A DNA stretch of 64,000 nt from Sporosarcina sp. FSL K6-1508 (GCF_038007465.1 NZ_JBBOXF010000001.1:2305001-2369000), one strand, 5' to 3'. Shown: positions 51,090 through 59,756, counted from the first letter of the stretch. Numbers and translations are program-made. The notes: generated by a model not told the origin, from the letters alone.

Positions 51090-51128
51090 AAAACAGGCAT
51101 TTCCAGGTGTGTAGGGTTCGCCTGTTTT
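51090..51128 (+). terminator. Terminator upstream of the MarR gene
   Basis: AAAACAGGC pairs with GCCTGTTTT, followed by ATT. It closes the Fsr-type transporter transcript. Confidence 0.65.
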
Positions 51129-51209
51129 ATTGATTTAGGTTCCTTTACAAATTACGGACCTAGAAGTATACTAATATAGTTACCTAAGTAAATAAAAGGG
51201 GTTGAAGGC

Positions 51210-51620
51210 TTGAATCCGCTATTCCATGAAATTTTTCAAAAGACACGATTATTAAGTAAAGAATTAAATCTAGTGTTAAAAGAATATGATCTGTTCGCAT
51301 CACAATGGACAGTATTGTACTGCGTTCATAGTCATGGGGAAATGATTTTGACAGATGTCTGGAAGTATTTGAATGTGGAAGCCCCGACGATTACACGAAC
51401 TGTGAGTCGGTTGGGGGAATTGGGATGGTTAACGACACATGAAGGAAAAGATCGCAGGGAAAAGATAGTCCGTCTAACTGAAGAAGCGGTAGTTAAGTTC
51501 CCCTTGATTGAGGCTAGCATTATTCAGTTTGAAAATGAATTTTTAAAAGGTTTGTCAAGTGAAGAACAGGTAATACTAAGAGGATTATTGAAAAAGCTGG
51601 ACAATGAAAGAAGTGAGTAA
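51210..51620 (+). CDS. MarR-family transcriptional regulator
   Basis: Winged-helix regulator of 136 residues. EMILTDVWKYLNVEAPTITRTVSRLGELGWL is the helix-turn-helix and EGKDRREKIVRLTEEA the wing. TTG 51210 follows AAGGGG with a suitable gap. The next gene, an MFS transporter, begins 17 bases before its stop, so the two form a regulator-efflux unit. Confidence 0.83.
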   Translation: MNPLFHEIFQKTRLLSKELNLVLKEYDLFASQWTVLYCVHSHGEMILTDVWKYLNVEAPTITRTVSRLGELGWLTTHEGKDRREKIVRLTEEAVVKFPLIEASIIQFENEFLKGLSSEEQVILRGLLKKLDNERSE

Positions 51621-52797
51621 TTTGGAGAAGAAAGAACCTATTTGGACAAAACCATTTGTCAGTTTGTTTTTCACTAATATATCTGTATTTATCGTATTTT
51701 ATGGTCTTGTGACTACTCTGCCGCTTTATGCAATCGGGGTGTTGAACCGAACAGATGAAGAGGCGGGTTTATTGATGACAGTATTCTTAATCTCCGCAAT
51801 TGTTGTCAGACCGTTTACAGGAAAAATACTAGATATTGCAGGGAAGCGAAAAATGTTATGGATTGGTCTTGTCCTCTATTTGATATGTACAGTCCTCTAT
51901 TATTTTATCCAACCGTTTGCGGGGCTTTTAGTATTGCGTTTTGTACAGGGGATCTGGTTTAGTATTATTACAACGGCGACCCTTTCAATTGCGGCGGATA
52001 TTGTGCCGATTACGCGAAGAGGTGCAGGCCTGGGTTATTTTTCGATGTCGACAAACTTAGCTGTTGTTCTCGGGCCATTAATTGCGCTATCTGTCATTCA
52101 ATCCTATTCATTCGATGTATTGTTCATCGTGCTGAGTGCATTAATGATTGTAGGTGTGTTAACATCTCTATCGGCGCCTGCCGGAGTTATTCCTGTGAAA
52201 AATGATGTGAAAATTAAATTGTCATTTGGCGACCTGTTTGAAAGAGGGGCTGTGCCAGTGGCATTTCTCGGAAGTTTGATTGCGTTGTCTTATGCGAGTG
52301 TCTTATCGTACCTATCCATTTATGCACAGGAAAAAGGACTCTTGGCCTTGGCGAGTACTTTCTTTCTCGTGTTCGCGGCGGTCATGTTATTAACTCGCCC
52401 GTTTACAGGTAGGCTTTTCGATGAAAAGGGACCTCAATATGTAATAATACCCGGGTTTATATTTTTTGCTATCGGTCTTGTCCTGTTGGCAAACATGAAT
52501 TCTGCAACGTCCTTTTTAGTTGCGGGTGCTTTTGTCGGATTTGGTTACGGTGCACTTGTCCCGAGTTTCCAGACACTTGCCGTACAGTCGACAAAACATG
52601 AGAGAAGTGGATATGCAACCGCTACATTCTTCACATTTTTTGATTCGGGTCTTGCAATTGGATCGTTTGTACTTGGGCTAATTGCACTCCATTTCGGATA
52701 TGAATCGGTTTACCTGGTGTCGGGTGCTCTTGTGTGTGCTGTCCTTCTCCTTTATATGGTTATCCAACGGAAAAAGAAACATGAATCCTTAACATAG
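51604..52797 (+). CDS. MFS transporter
   Basis: Twelve-helix DHA1-type antiporter of about 397 residues: FYGLVTTLPLYAIGVLN, then the loop GKILDIAGKRKMLW and the motif VLGPLIALSVIQS. It overlaps the MarR gene (translational coupling), so the pair is likely an autoregulated drug or metabolite exporter. Its terminator stem begins inside the last codons. Confidence 0.83.
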   Translation: MKEVSNLEKKEPIWTKPFVSLFFTNISVFIVFYGLVTTLPLYAIGVLNRTDEEAGLLMTVFLISAIVVRPFTGKILDIAGKRKMLWIGLVLYLICTVLYYFIQPFAGLLVLRFVQGIWFSIITTATLSIAADIVPITRRGAGLGYFSMSTNLAVVLGPLIALSVIQSYSFDVLFIVLSALMIVGVLTSLSAPAGVIPVKNDVKIKLSFGDLFERGAVPVAFLGSLIALSYASVLSYLSIYAQEKGLLALASTFFLVFAAVMLLTRPFTGRLFDEKGPQYVIIPGFIFFAIGLVLLANMNSATSFLVAGAFVGFGYGALVPSFQTLAVQSTKHERSGYATATFFTFFDSGLAIGSFVLGLIALHFGYESVYLVSGALVCAVLLLYMVIQRKKKHESLT

Positions 52798-52821
52798 GGG
52801 TTCATTTTTTTTTTTTTTTTT
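52781..52821 (+). terminator. Terminator overlapping the MFS stop, with 17-T tract
   Basis: ATGAATCCTT (52781-52790) pairs with AGGGGTTCAT (52796-52805, two G-U pairs), followed by an uninterrupted run of T to 52821. The stem includes the stop codon. Confidence 0.75.
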
Positions 52822-52950
52822 CTATAAAACCCGCTAAACTAAGGAATAGTGCTTACTAGTTTTAAAAAAATTAAAACGTTCATTTGCGATTTAATTGGAA
52901 GTAGTTTAGGGTATGTAGTTATTAACTAATTTAATAGGGGTCGGTTTTCT

Positions 52951-54552
52951 TTGGATAGGAAGTTTTGGAAAAATCCAGTATTCTCAATTTCAGCGACAGT
53001 TATCTTTTTACTTGTAGTAGCAGGAGCAGTATTACCAACCGAGTTCGGAAAAGTAGCGGATAAGTTATATAATTTCACAACGGTAAATTTTGGCTGGTTC
53101 TACTTGCTGGTCGTTTTTATTATAGTCGTATTTTTGGCTGGTTTGGCAATCAGTAAATATGGAGCAATCAGAATTGGAGGCGATGAAGAACGGCCTGATT
53201 ATCCATTTTTCACTTGGATTGGTATGTTATTTTCGGCAGGTTTCGGAGTAGGTCTTGTCTTTTGGGGTGTAGCGGAACCGATGAGTCACTATTTCACTTC
53301 ACCGATCGGGGGCGTAGAGCCGCATTCAGAACAAGCGGCTCGGGTCGCAATGGGTTACTCATTTTTCCACTGGGGTATTTCTCAATGGGCTATCTTCGGT
53401 ATCGTAGGCTTGGTCATCGGGTTTTTACAATTCCGAAAGAAAAAAGATGGTCTCATTTCCACAGCATTGGAACCGCTGCTCGGTTCCAATAAAAAGCTGA
53501 AGATTGGTATTGATTCTTTTGCGGTCATTGCTACTGTCATGGGGATCGCCACTTCACTTGGGCTCGGTATTTTGCAGATGGGCGGCGGATTGGAGTCTGT
53601 TTTTAACATTAAAAGTACATTCAGCATACAGTTGATTATTATAATTATCGTTTTTATTTGTTACATGATGTCGGCAGCTTCGGGGCTGAATAAGGGTATC
53701 CGTTATTTAGGGAACTTTAACTTAGGTATGGCGATAGCGATGCTTATGTTCTTTTTTATCGTAGGTCCTAAGGTATTCATCCTAGAAAGCTTTACACTTG
53801 CGATTGGTGATTATATAACGAATTTCATTCAATATAGTCTGCGTTTACAGCCTTATCAAGGCGGCACATGGGTACGGGATTGGACAATATTCTATTGGGC
53901 GTGGACAATCGCATGGTCACCTTTCGTCGGAGCATTCGTTGCGCGTGTATCTAAAGGGCGAACGATTCGGGAATTCATCATCGGAGTGATGGTTATCCCA
54001 CCGGTATTTGCGTGCATGTGGATTGCGACTTTGGGTGGAACGGCATTGTATAGTGACTTAAACAATGGTACAAAGATAGCGGAAGCTGTTGACGCCGATG
54101 TCACTTCCGCCATATTTGAGACGTTCCAACATATGCCTTTTACTGGACTCATGTCCGGATTAGCAATCTTATTAATTTTTACATTCCTAGTGACATCCGC
54201 GGATTCAGCAACGTATATCCTGGCGAGTATGACAACGAGAGGGAGTTTAATGCCTCCTTTGATTGTAAAGATGGTTTGGGGAGTCTTAATGTCAGCGATT
54301 GCGGCAGTACTACTATATGCTGGAGGTTTGGATGCATTGCAATCCGCTTCTCTAGTTGCAGCATTGCCGTTTACAGTGCTTCTCCTTTTACTTGTATTTG
54401 GAATGGGGAAATTGTTAAAGAAGGAACCGATCACAGTCAGACCGGCCGACATAAGAAGTTTTGAACGGATTGAACGTGAAGTGAAGAAGAAAGCCGAGAA
54501 AGAGAAATCAATTATGCCTTCATCTAAACGAAGGAATCAGCAGAAAAAGTAA
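52951..54552 (+). CDS. BCCT-family transporter (betaine/choline/carnitine type)
   Basis: Na+- or H+-coupled uptake of quaternary ammonium osmolytes is the family role. 533 residues, 12 helices. The hallmark GVGLVFWGVAEPMSHY lies near residue 100, and the aromatic substrate box WTIFYWAWTIAWSPFVGAF follows in helix 8. The basic tail (KKKAEKEKSIMPSSKRRNQQKK) may sense osmotic strain as in OpuD/BetP. TTG 52951 with AGGGG upstream. Closed by a strong terminator. Confidence 0.87.
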   Translation: MDRKFWKNPVFSISATVIFLLVVAGAVLPTEFGKVADKLYNFTTVNFGWFYLLVVFIIVVFLAGLAISKYGAIRIGGDEERPDYPFFTWIGMLFSAGFGVGLVFWGVAEPMSHYFTSPIGGVEPHSEQAARVAMGYSFFHWGISQWAIFGIVGLVIGFLQFRKKKDGLISTALEPLLGSNKKLKIGIDSFAVIATVMGIATSLGLGILQMGGGLESVFNIKSTFSIQLIIIIIVFICYMMSAASGLNKGIRYLGNFNLGMAIAMLMFFFIVGPKVFILESFTLAIGDYITNFIQYSLRLQPYQGGTWVRDWTIFYWAWTIAWSPFVGAFVARVSKGRTIREFIIGVMVIPPVFACMWIATLGGTALYSDLNNGTKIAEAVDADVTSAIFETFQHMPFTGLMSGLAILLIFTFLVTSADSATYILASMTTRGSLMPPLIVKMVWGVLMSAIAAVLLYAGGLDALQSASLVAALPFTVLLLLLVFGMGKLLKKEPITVRPADIRSFERIEREVKKKAEKEKSIMPSSKRRNQQKK

Positions 54553-54565
54553 CTTAAAATCATAC

Positions 54566-54606
54566 AAAAATGCCTGTCCCATCAAATTTTAGGGACAGGC
54601 ATTTTC
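54566..54606. terminator. Bidirectional terminator after the BCCT gene
   Basis: AAAAATGCCTGTCCC pairs with GGGACAGGCATTTT. Confidence 0.9.
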
Positions 54607-54625
54607 TAAGAGCTAATTCCTTTTA

Positions 54626-55051
54626 TTATTTTTTGTAAATTCTTTTCAATGCATCTTTAAATTGGGGCTTTAAATTGATAGTTGGTTGGATTTCTATCGC
54701 TTTTTGTTCGGCTTCATCAACGGAATCAGCCAAGCCTAATTCCAAAAGCGTTGCAGTTGCAATTGTTCCCGCCCTGCCGCGTCCGGTATTGTAGTGGAAA
54801 TAGACATTCTTTCCGTCATTATAAGCATCGATTACTTTTTTTACTGCAGTCTGAATTGAATAGTCTTGTTGCTCGGCATCGTCAACTATAGGCTGGTGGA
54901 TACTTCTGTCACTCGGCAGTTCGCCTTTCACTTCAGCTCGTAAATCGTAAATGACATCGATATTCTCGGTCGCAAGAAGATTATCAATAGCATCTACACC
55001 ACCAATGAAAATTCGATTTGGTATGAGTTCTTTATATTTTTGACTAGTCAT
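54626..55051 (-). CDS. Dual-specificity phosphatase-fold protein lacking the catalytic Cys
   Basis: Protein of 141 residues with the cysteine-phosphatase fold: IFIGGVDAIDNLL opens it and the phosphate loop is HYNTGRGRAGT. In active enzymes the loop is HCX5R; here His86 and Arg93 are in place but position 87 is Tyr (codon TAC, one base from TGC). The protein is otherwise complete, with a good ribosome site (GAGGTGA). It may be an inactive pseudophosphatase that binds phosphoproteins, or a recent loss of function. Downstream neighbour on the same strand of a metallophosphoesterase gene. Confidence 0.75.
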   Translation of the reverse strand: MTSQKYKELIPNRIFIGGVDAIDNLLATENIDVIYDLRAEVKGELPSDRSIHQPIVDDAEQQDYSIQTAVKKVIDAYNDGKNVYFHYNTGRGRAGTIATATLLELGLADSVDEAEQKAIEIQPTINLKPQFKDALKRIYKK

Positions 55052-55122
55052 TGAACATCACCTCATTATGTAGTTAGAACCGAAATATAATTTATCAAAG
55101 ATTATCTAATAAGTTCTGTAAA

Positions 55123-55830
55123 TCATTTAACGTAATGCGTTGTTTGCTTCGGTAATTCTAGGCAATTTAATTGTCCGCCGTAGACAGCTCCGCCATCGAT
55201 GCCAATAATCCGGTTATCTCCAAAGTAAACCGTATGATTATCTAAGTCCCCATGAAAAATTTTTGTTGGCGTATGACCAAAGATGACCGTCTTGTCCCCG
55301 GTATATCCTGTATGAAACTCCTCACGAATCCACATTAGAATGTAGGGATCTGTTTCGGCAATCGGTATTGTTGGATGAACGCCTGCATGGACAAAAATAT
55401 AGTTGTCCTTTTCAATGATATGGTCTAGGCTTTTAATGAATTTTATGTGTTGGTCCAACGCTTCAGAATTGAGAACGGGTTTTATAAATTCCTCTTCTTC
55501 AAGAACTGTGAACTCACTTTCTGTAAATCCATAACTTTTTAATGTGGCGGTACCTCCATTGCGATTAATCCAATTTTTCCAACCACGTTCATCGTCCGTG
55601 GTCAACGCTTTAACCATCATGTCTTCGTGATTGCCCTTTAGCACAAGAGCTCCTTGGGCTTGCAGTTCAATGACCTTATCGAGCACGTTTTTTGACTTAG
55701 GCCCACGGTCAACATAATCGCCTAAAAGAATAAGTTCATCCTGATTAGGATCATAATTCAGGTCGGATAATAAACGCTCAAACATCTCCAATTCCCCGTG
55801 GATATCGCTCATTACGAGTGTTCGCTTCAT
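55123..55830 (-). CDS. Metallophosphoesterase (PPP-type phosphatase)
   Basis: Calcineurin-like phosphatase of 235 residues. All metal motifs are present: SDIHGELEMF, LLGDYVDRGPKS, LVLKGNHEDMM, and FVHAGVHP with VIFGHTPT. This order is that of bacterial serine/threonine phosphatases or ApaH/PrpE-like symmetrical Ap4A hydrolases. GGAAGGATGGAG precedes ATG 55830. It is upstream of the Cys-less phosphatase-like gene, possibly in one transcript. Confidence 0.83.
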   Translation of the reverse strand: MKRTLVMSDIHGELEMFERLLSDLNYDPNQDELILLGDYVDRGPKSKNVLDKVIELQAQGALVLKGNHEDMMVKALTTDDERGWKNWINRNGGTATLKSYGFTESEFTVLEEEEFIKPVLNSEALDQHIKFIKSLDHIIEKDNYIFVHAGVHPTIPIAETDPYILMWIREEFHTGYTGDKTVIFGHTPTKIFHGDLDNHTVYFGDNRIIGIDGGAVYGGQLNCLELPKQTTHYVK

Positions 55831-56100
55831 TAATCTCCATCCTTCCAATCACGCTTCTTATGAATCAAACTTACATTAATAATACAATAATGTAAATACG
55901 ACTTAATCGAAATAGGAGATTTTTGTATATGACTATTTATTTTTTTATTACTAAAAAGTAAAGTTTTTGAACAATTTTGTGAAGCGGGTCTGTTTGGAGC
56001 CGGAATTCTTTATTTCCTGGGGAATATTATAAAGTCACAAAATAAAGGAGAAGAGGTCATATATATCGCTCTATATAAAGTTTTTCTGAGGAGGTGAAAT

Positions 56101-56175
56101 TTGGGTCCACTGGACTGTTTGTTTATTTATAAGGATAAGGAAATAGATTTTTTAAAAATTTTAATGAAAAAGTAA
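56101..56175 (+). CDS. Possible 24-residue small protein
   Basis: TTG 56101 follows GAGGAGGTG at a proper distance and encodes a 24-residue peptide ending FLKILMKK. No family is known. The rest of 55831-56285 shows an open stretch (EQFCEAGLFGAGILYFLGN, about 55969-56090) without a usable start, perhaps a decayed small membrane protein. Both are speculative. Confidence 0.25.
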   Translation: MGPLDCLFIYKDKEIDFLKILMKK

Positions 56176-56285
56176 AAATGATTTTATAAAATGGATTGAT
56201 TTCCCGTTATGCATAACTCGACTGGGTGTAACTTCGTAATCTATAAAACGGACTAATAGGAAATAGAGGGAAGGGGAGGGGTTTC

Positions 56286-56849
56286 ATGAGAAAGAAGCTA
56301 CATGTGTTTCCAATATGTCTAGTCATACTCCTTACGTTGTTCCTAAAACCTGTGCCTGCTACTGCTTGTTCATGTGCGAAAGAACCATCAGCTGAGGAGG
56401 GGTTTTCACGTTCGCAAGCAGTCTTTAGTGGAGAAGTCACCAGAATAAAAGACAATAATGGGCTATTCGGTGGGTATGGGAAGACGGTCATTTTTAAGGT
56501 GAAAGAAACATGGAAGGGCATTAATAAAACGGAAGTTGCTATTGCGACAGGCAGTGGTGGGGGAGATTGCGGCATCGAGTTCGTCGTCGGAAAAGAATAT
56601 TTGGTGTATGCCAGTGTATCGGATATGTATGGCGATAAATCACTGACGAGCGTAATTTGTGACCCGACAAAAGAACTTGGAATAGCCGCTGAAGATATTG
56701 ATATCTTAGGTCAAGGGCAAGTTCTACCGCACAATGTCAAACCTATTGATAATGGAAAAAAGACTGCTTTAATTAGTGGGGGAGTCGTATTCATTTCTGG
56801 CTTGCTTGGTATTTTTTGGTGGCACTGGATGCGGAGAAACAAAAAGTGA
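56286..56849 (+). CDS. NTR/TIMP-like surface protein with C-terminal membrane helix
   Basis: Exported protein of 187 residues. A signal peptide (about 1-25, ending TAC/SC) leads to a mature start CSCAKEP, the Cys-x-Cys opening seen in netrin/TIMP-like (NTR) domains. QAVFSGEVTRIKDNN and VIFKVKETWKGINKTEV are OB-fold strands, with further cysteines (DCGIEF, SVICDP) for disulfides. A membrane helix (about 161-181) and basic RRNKK tail anchor it. GGGGAGGGG precedes ATG 56286. Bacterial homologues are of unknown function. Confidence 0.7.
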   Translation: MRKKLHVFPICLVILLTLFLKPVPATACSCAKEPSAEEGFSRSQAVFSGEVTRIKDNNGLFGGYGKTVIFKVKETWKGINKTEVAIATGSGGGDCGIEFVVGKEYLVYASVSDMYGDKSLTSVICDPTKELGIAAEDIDILGQGQVLPHNVKPIDNGKKTALISGGVVFISGLLGIFWWHWMRRNKK

Positions 56850-56899
56850 AAAAGTCTATTGGCGAAGTAGGATTGAAGTTTCGCCAATAGACTTTTTTG
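56850..56899. terminator. Bidirectional terminator
   Basis: AAAGTCTATTGGCGAA pairs with TTTCGCCAATAGACTTT, followed by TTT. Confidence 0.88.
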
Positions 56900-56916
56900 A
56901 TTTTCTTATGGAATTA

Positions 56917-57564
56917 TTATGTGAAGGCCATCATCCGATTTAATGGTCCGTCTGGATTAATAATATCGGCTAAATCAAGGATTGGAATCGGGAAGTATGG
57001 GAACCCCCATACATATGGCGTGATTTCATAGAGCTGAAAATAGATGACAAGAGAGGTGTCCGCAATATAGAAATCCTGGTCACTGCGAATACCTTTGAAT
57101 GGTTCTAGCAATTCTATATTCCAGTCCTTGATTCGTTGGCTTATGATGTCTGACAACTTTTTCTCGTAATCGCTACCTTTTTTGAATAAATCCTTCAACT
57201 CATATTGTTTTCCGGTTTTTGTATCAAACGTCAATGATTTAACAATTGTCATACCGTGCGCACCGCCAGTAAATGAATAGACAATAAGATTTAAGCTAAG
57301 AATGCCACGTTGATTGGTTTTCAATTCGTAAGAGGCAATCAATTCCAGAAGGTTTGCATCGTGAAAGCCTAGTTCAACTAATATTTCGTTCAAAGTTGTG
57401 ACGATGGCATGGTTGATGGTGCTTTGGGCATTAGTATTTTGTAAATGGACAACAACTGGGTAATACACTTTCACTTTAGATGTCGCATGGGGTAACTTTT
57501 TAGTTTCAATCGATACAGGTAAATCCAATTCGGACGTCCTTTCCTTCTCATTAGAGTAGTACAT
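56917..57564 (-). CDS. DUF4163/DUF3298-domain protein
   Basis: Protein of 215 residues. The first half (KVKVYYPVVVHLQNTNAQSTIN) fits DUF4163 and the second (GGAHGMTIVKSLTFDTKTGKQYELKDLF.. ) DUF3298, the pair found in the lysozyme-binding anti-sigma factor RsiV and PdaC. Unlike those, no signal peptide or membrane helix is present, so it may be cytoplasmic or truncated at the N-terminus. No ribosome site is striking at ATG 57564. Confidence 0.7.
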   Translation of the reverse strand: MYYSNEKERTSELDLPVSIETKKLPHATSKVKVYYPVVVHLQNTNAQSTINHAIVTTLNEILVELGFHDANLLELIASYELKTNQRGILSLNLIVYSFTGGAHGMTIVKSLTFDTKTGKQYELKDLFKKGSDYEKKLSDIISQRIKDWNIELLEPFKGIRSDQDFYIADTSLVIYFQLYEITPYVWGFPYFPIPILDLADIINPDGPLNRMMAFT

Positions 57565-57734
57565 TATATGCGGGAAGGTATTAAGAAAGAAGGTATGAGT
57601 AGGTTTGAATCATAAATAGAGGTGCTATTTTGCATCAGAAGTTGTAAGCATACATATAAACCTGTCAGTGTGATGAATAACTTACCTACCTTAATGCATA
57701 CTAATATTTTTCATGTTGAACGTGATCTGTCTAT

Positions 57735-57815
57735 GGTGAAATAAGCAACCTATAGAATCCATTGCGGCGCTAGGGGATACCTACGCTGTATACATTTTTT
57801 CAACATATATATCAG
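57735..57815 (+). repeat. Dispersed hairpin repeat, short form with inverted end
   Basis: GGTGAAATAAG, AGAATCCATTGCGGCGCTAG, GGGATACC, TACGCTG and then TTCAACATATATA, the inverse of the usual ATATATGTTGAA start. This suggests terminal inverted repeats. The rest of 57565-57998 shows no gene. Confidence 0.6.
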
Positions 57816-57998
57816 ATATTTCTACTATAAAAAAAGTTATGAAACTTCATTCATCGACAATAAGAAATTAATTATATGTGAAAGCGTAAATTTTAGTGTT
57901 ATCCAAATCTGTCTGTCCATTTCCAGGGCTTTCAAATGACACCTTGTGTCGTTGCGTGTAGAATTAATGTAATGAACACTTGAGGGGAAGGTTTTGAC

Positions 57999-58430
57999 AT
58001 GATGAAAAAACAAAAAGATTATGAAGATTTATTAAAAGACTTTGATCCTGAGGCCCATATAGAGGAGACAGAAAACCATTATTCAGACGGGAAATTTTGG
58101 GATAAAGTGATGAAATACGGAAAGCAAGCGGGGAAGACGACAGTATACTATAGCTTGCTCCTTTTCTACGCTGCAAAAAGTCCTGAGATTCCTAAATCGA
58201 CAAAACTGATTATTGTCGGTGCACTCAGCTATTTGATATTTCCAATCGATCTTATTCCAGATTTCATCCCTGTGGTAGGACTGGCAGACGATGCTAGCGT
58301 CATAGCCGCTGCTGTGTTTAAAGTGATTTCCCATATTGATGAGAACATAAAAAACAAGGCGAAAGTGAAAATGAATAAAATTCTTGGCGTTAATTTTGAC
58401 GATGATGAAATAGACAAACGGTTGTTATAA
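57999..58430 (+). CDS. YkvA-family (DUF1232) membrane protein
   Basis: Protein of 143 residues. The DUF1232 core, ALSYLIFPIDLIPDFIPVVGLADDASVIAAAV, lies at about 84-110 and forms a short membrane hairpin. The N-terminus is charged. Function is unknown. AGGGGAAGG precedes the start. Single gene between a repeat and a terminator. Confidence 0.82.
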   Translation: MMKKQKDYEDLLKDFDPEAHIEETENHYSDGKFWDKVMKYGKQAGKTTVYYSLLLFYAAKSPEIPKSTKLIIVGALSYLIFPIDLIPDFIPVVGLADDASVIAAAVFKVISHIDENIKNKAKVKMNKILGVNFDDDEIDKRLL

Positions 58431-58433
58431 TGG

Positions 58434-58479
58434 AAAAGGCTAACGAAGGAGAAATGAAAATTTCCGCGTTAGCCTTTTG
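58434..58479. terminator. Bidirectional terminator
   Basis: AAAAGGCTAACG pairs with CGTTAGCCTTTT. It lies between convergent genes. Confidence 0.85.
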
Positions 58480-58527
58480 TGTTTAGAAAAATGATTTATC
58501 AGCAGTTTCCAACGAATTATAATGAAG

Positions 58528-59388
58528 TTATTCATATACAATTCTTGGTGCTTTACGAATAATAACTTCCCAATTTGTCCCCGTACCAACCCGGTATGCA
58601 TCTGCAAATGATCCTTGATTAATGGCGATACCAATGTTGTCGAGTGAATTTACATAGACCAGTGGCTCACCGATGTGCAAATCCGCAAACGATCGACCGA
58701 ATGTCATGATGTTGTTGTAAATCATGCGGCCATCTGTACTAATAGAAACTTCAATTGAATCGCCGTACTGTTTCGTAATTTCTCTGAACTGTACTCTGCT
58801 AATATTTGTCCAGAGGTTGCCGAATGGGCGATCGATAATATCGACAATGCCAGTAATGGTTTCCTCAACAATACTCGACATTTTCATAGGTAGCGTAATA
58901 ATCGTTGTAGGATCGACAGAAGGGCCAACTTCTTCAAACTGAATAACGCCTGCGGCCAGCCTAGCGCCTGTGTAAGCGAAAATATCGCGACCATGGAACG
59001 TATGCGATTCACCCGAGTTAGGAAGCCGGTTTTTCGTTTCATCGATTACCCGGATTTCAGTTATGTCGATGAATTGCAAAACATGCGTTAATGTGCCATT
59101 GTCTGGAGTAATGATATAGTGGTCATTTGCAGTCTTCGCAACAACTGCACGCCTGTCAGATCCAACGCCGGGGTCTACAATTGACACGAAAACCGTTTCA
59201 TTTGGCCAATAGCCGATTGCCTGCAATAAACGATAGGACGCCTCCCAAATATTATATTGAGGAATTTGATGGGTGATTTCAAAAATGGGGATTCCACGAT
59301 GGACCGAGTTTGCTACCCCATGCATTGCACTCACGGCACCATCACTTATTCCAAAATCGGATTGAAAAACTAATAAACCAGTTGTCAT
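58528..59388 (-). CDS. SAM hydrolase (DUF62, SAM hydroxide adenosyltransferase family)
   Basis: Enzyme of 286 residues of the family that splits S-adenosylmethionine with water into adenosine and methionine. QSDFGISDGAVSAMHGV, VSIVDPGVGSDRRAVVAK, ITPDNGTLTHVL and TFHGRDIFAYTGA are the conserved blocks, with the Asp/His residues that place the water; the chlorinase/fluorinase relatives differ in these. ATG 59388 has AGGAGTGG upstream. It lies directly behind a T-box whose features suit tRNA-Met, so it is probably switched on when methionine is short, when SAM could be a source of methionine. Confidence 0.85.
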   Translation of the reverse strand: MTTGLLVFQSDFGISDGAVSAMHGVANSVHRGIPIFEITHQIPQYNIWEASYRLLQAIGYWPNETVFVSIVDPGVGSDRRAVVAKTANDHYIITPDNGTLTHVLQFIDITEIRVIDETKNRLPNSGESHTFHGRDIFAYTGARLAAGVIQFEEVGPSVDPTTIITLPMKMSSIVEETITGIVDIIDRPFGNLWTNISRVQFREITKQYGDSIEVSISTDGRMIYNNIMTFGRSFADLHIGEPLVYVNSLDNIGIAINQGSFADAYRVGTGTNWEVIIRKAPRIVYE

Positions 59389-59422
59389 TATAAATCCACT
59401 CCTCATTTTAATATAGTATGAA

Positions 59423-59750
59423 ACGAATAGACAAAAAAATCCCGCCCAATTCAATCATTAATCGATTGAAAAGGACGAGACTTATACTCGTGTTACCACC
59501 TTTATTCATTGCTCATTCACATGAACAACCTCAACAAGTGCAGAATCCTATCACGATGGATTCTAAACTGTGGAATGGATAACGGGTTCCAACTCCCGCA
59601 TACATCTACTGATGCAAACAAATTGCACGTTTAACGCAGAGCTCAGAGGCCATTGTTCAAGTGGAGCCATTCTGCTTCTTTTCAGCTACCGAAGCTTTCT
59701 GTAAGAAATCATATCCACTTTACTTTTCTCTTCAACGCTTTTTGATATTA
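59423..59750 (-). promoter_or_regulatory. T-box riboswitch (probably tRNA-Met)
   Basis: Read on the minus strand: GAAGAGAAAAGTA (K-turn and specifier-loop left side), the distal part CAGAAAGC..GGTAGCTGAAAAG, CCACTTGAACAATGG (right side of the specifier loop), CTCTGAGC, CAGTAG, the CCCGTTATC block, the T-box AAGGTGGTAACACG and a terminator (TCTCGTCC..GGGCGGGA, then seven T). GAACAATGG contains ATG (59651-59653) or AAT (59652-59654) as codon; UGGU in the antiterminator pairs with a discriminator A, which fits tRNA-Met rather than tRNA-Asn. Confidence 0.85.
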
Positions 59751-59756
59751 ATGAAT

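Noticed and set aside
59652..59654. AAU as the T-box specifier codon
   Set aside because: It fits the strict spacing after GAAC, but the antiterminator UGGU predicts a discriminator A, which does not suit tRNA-Asn; AUG one base over fits both the tRNA and the gene. Kept open until aligned.
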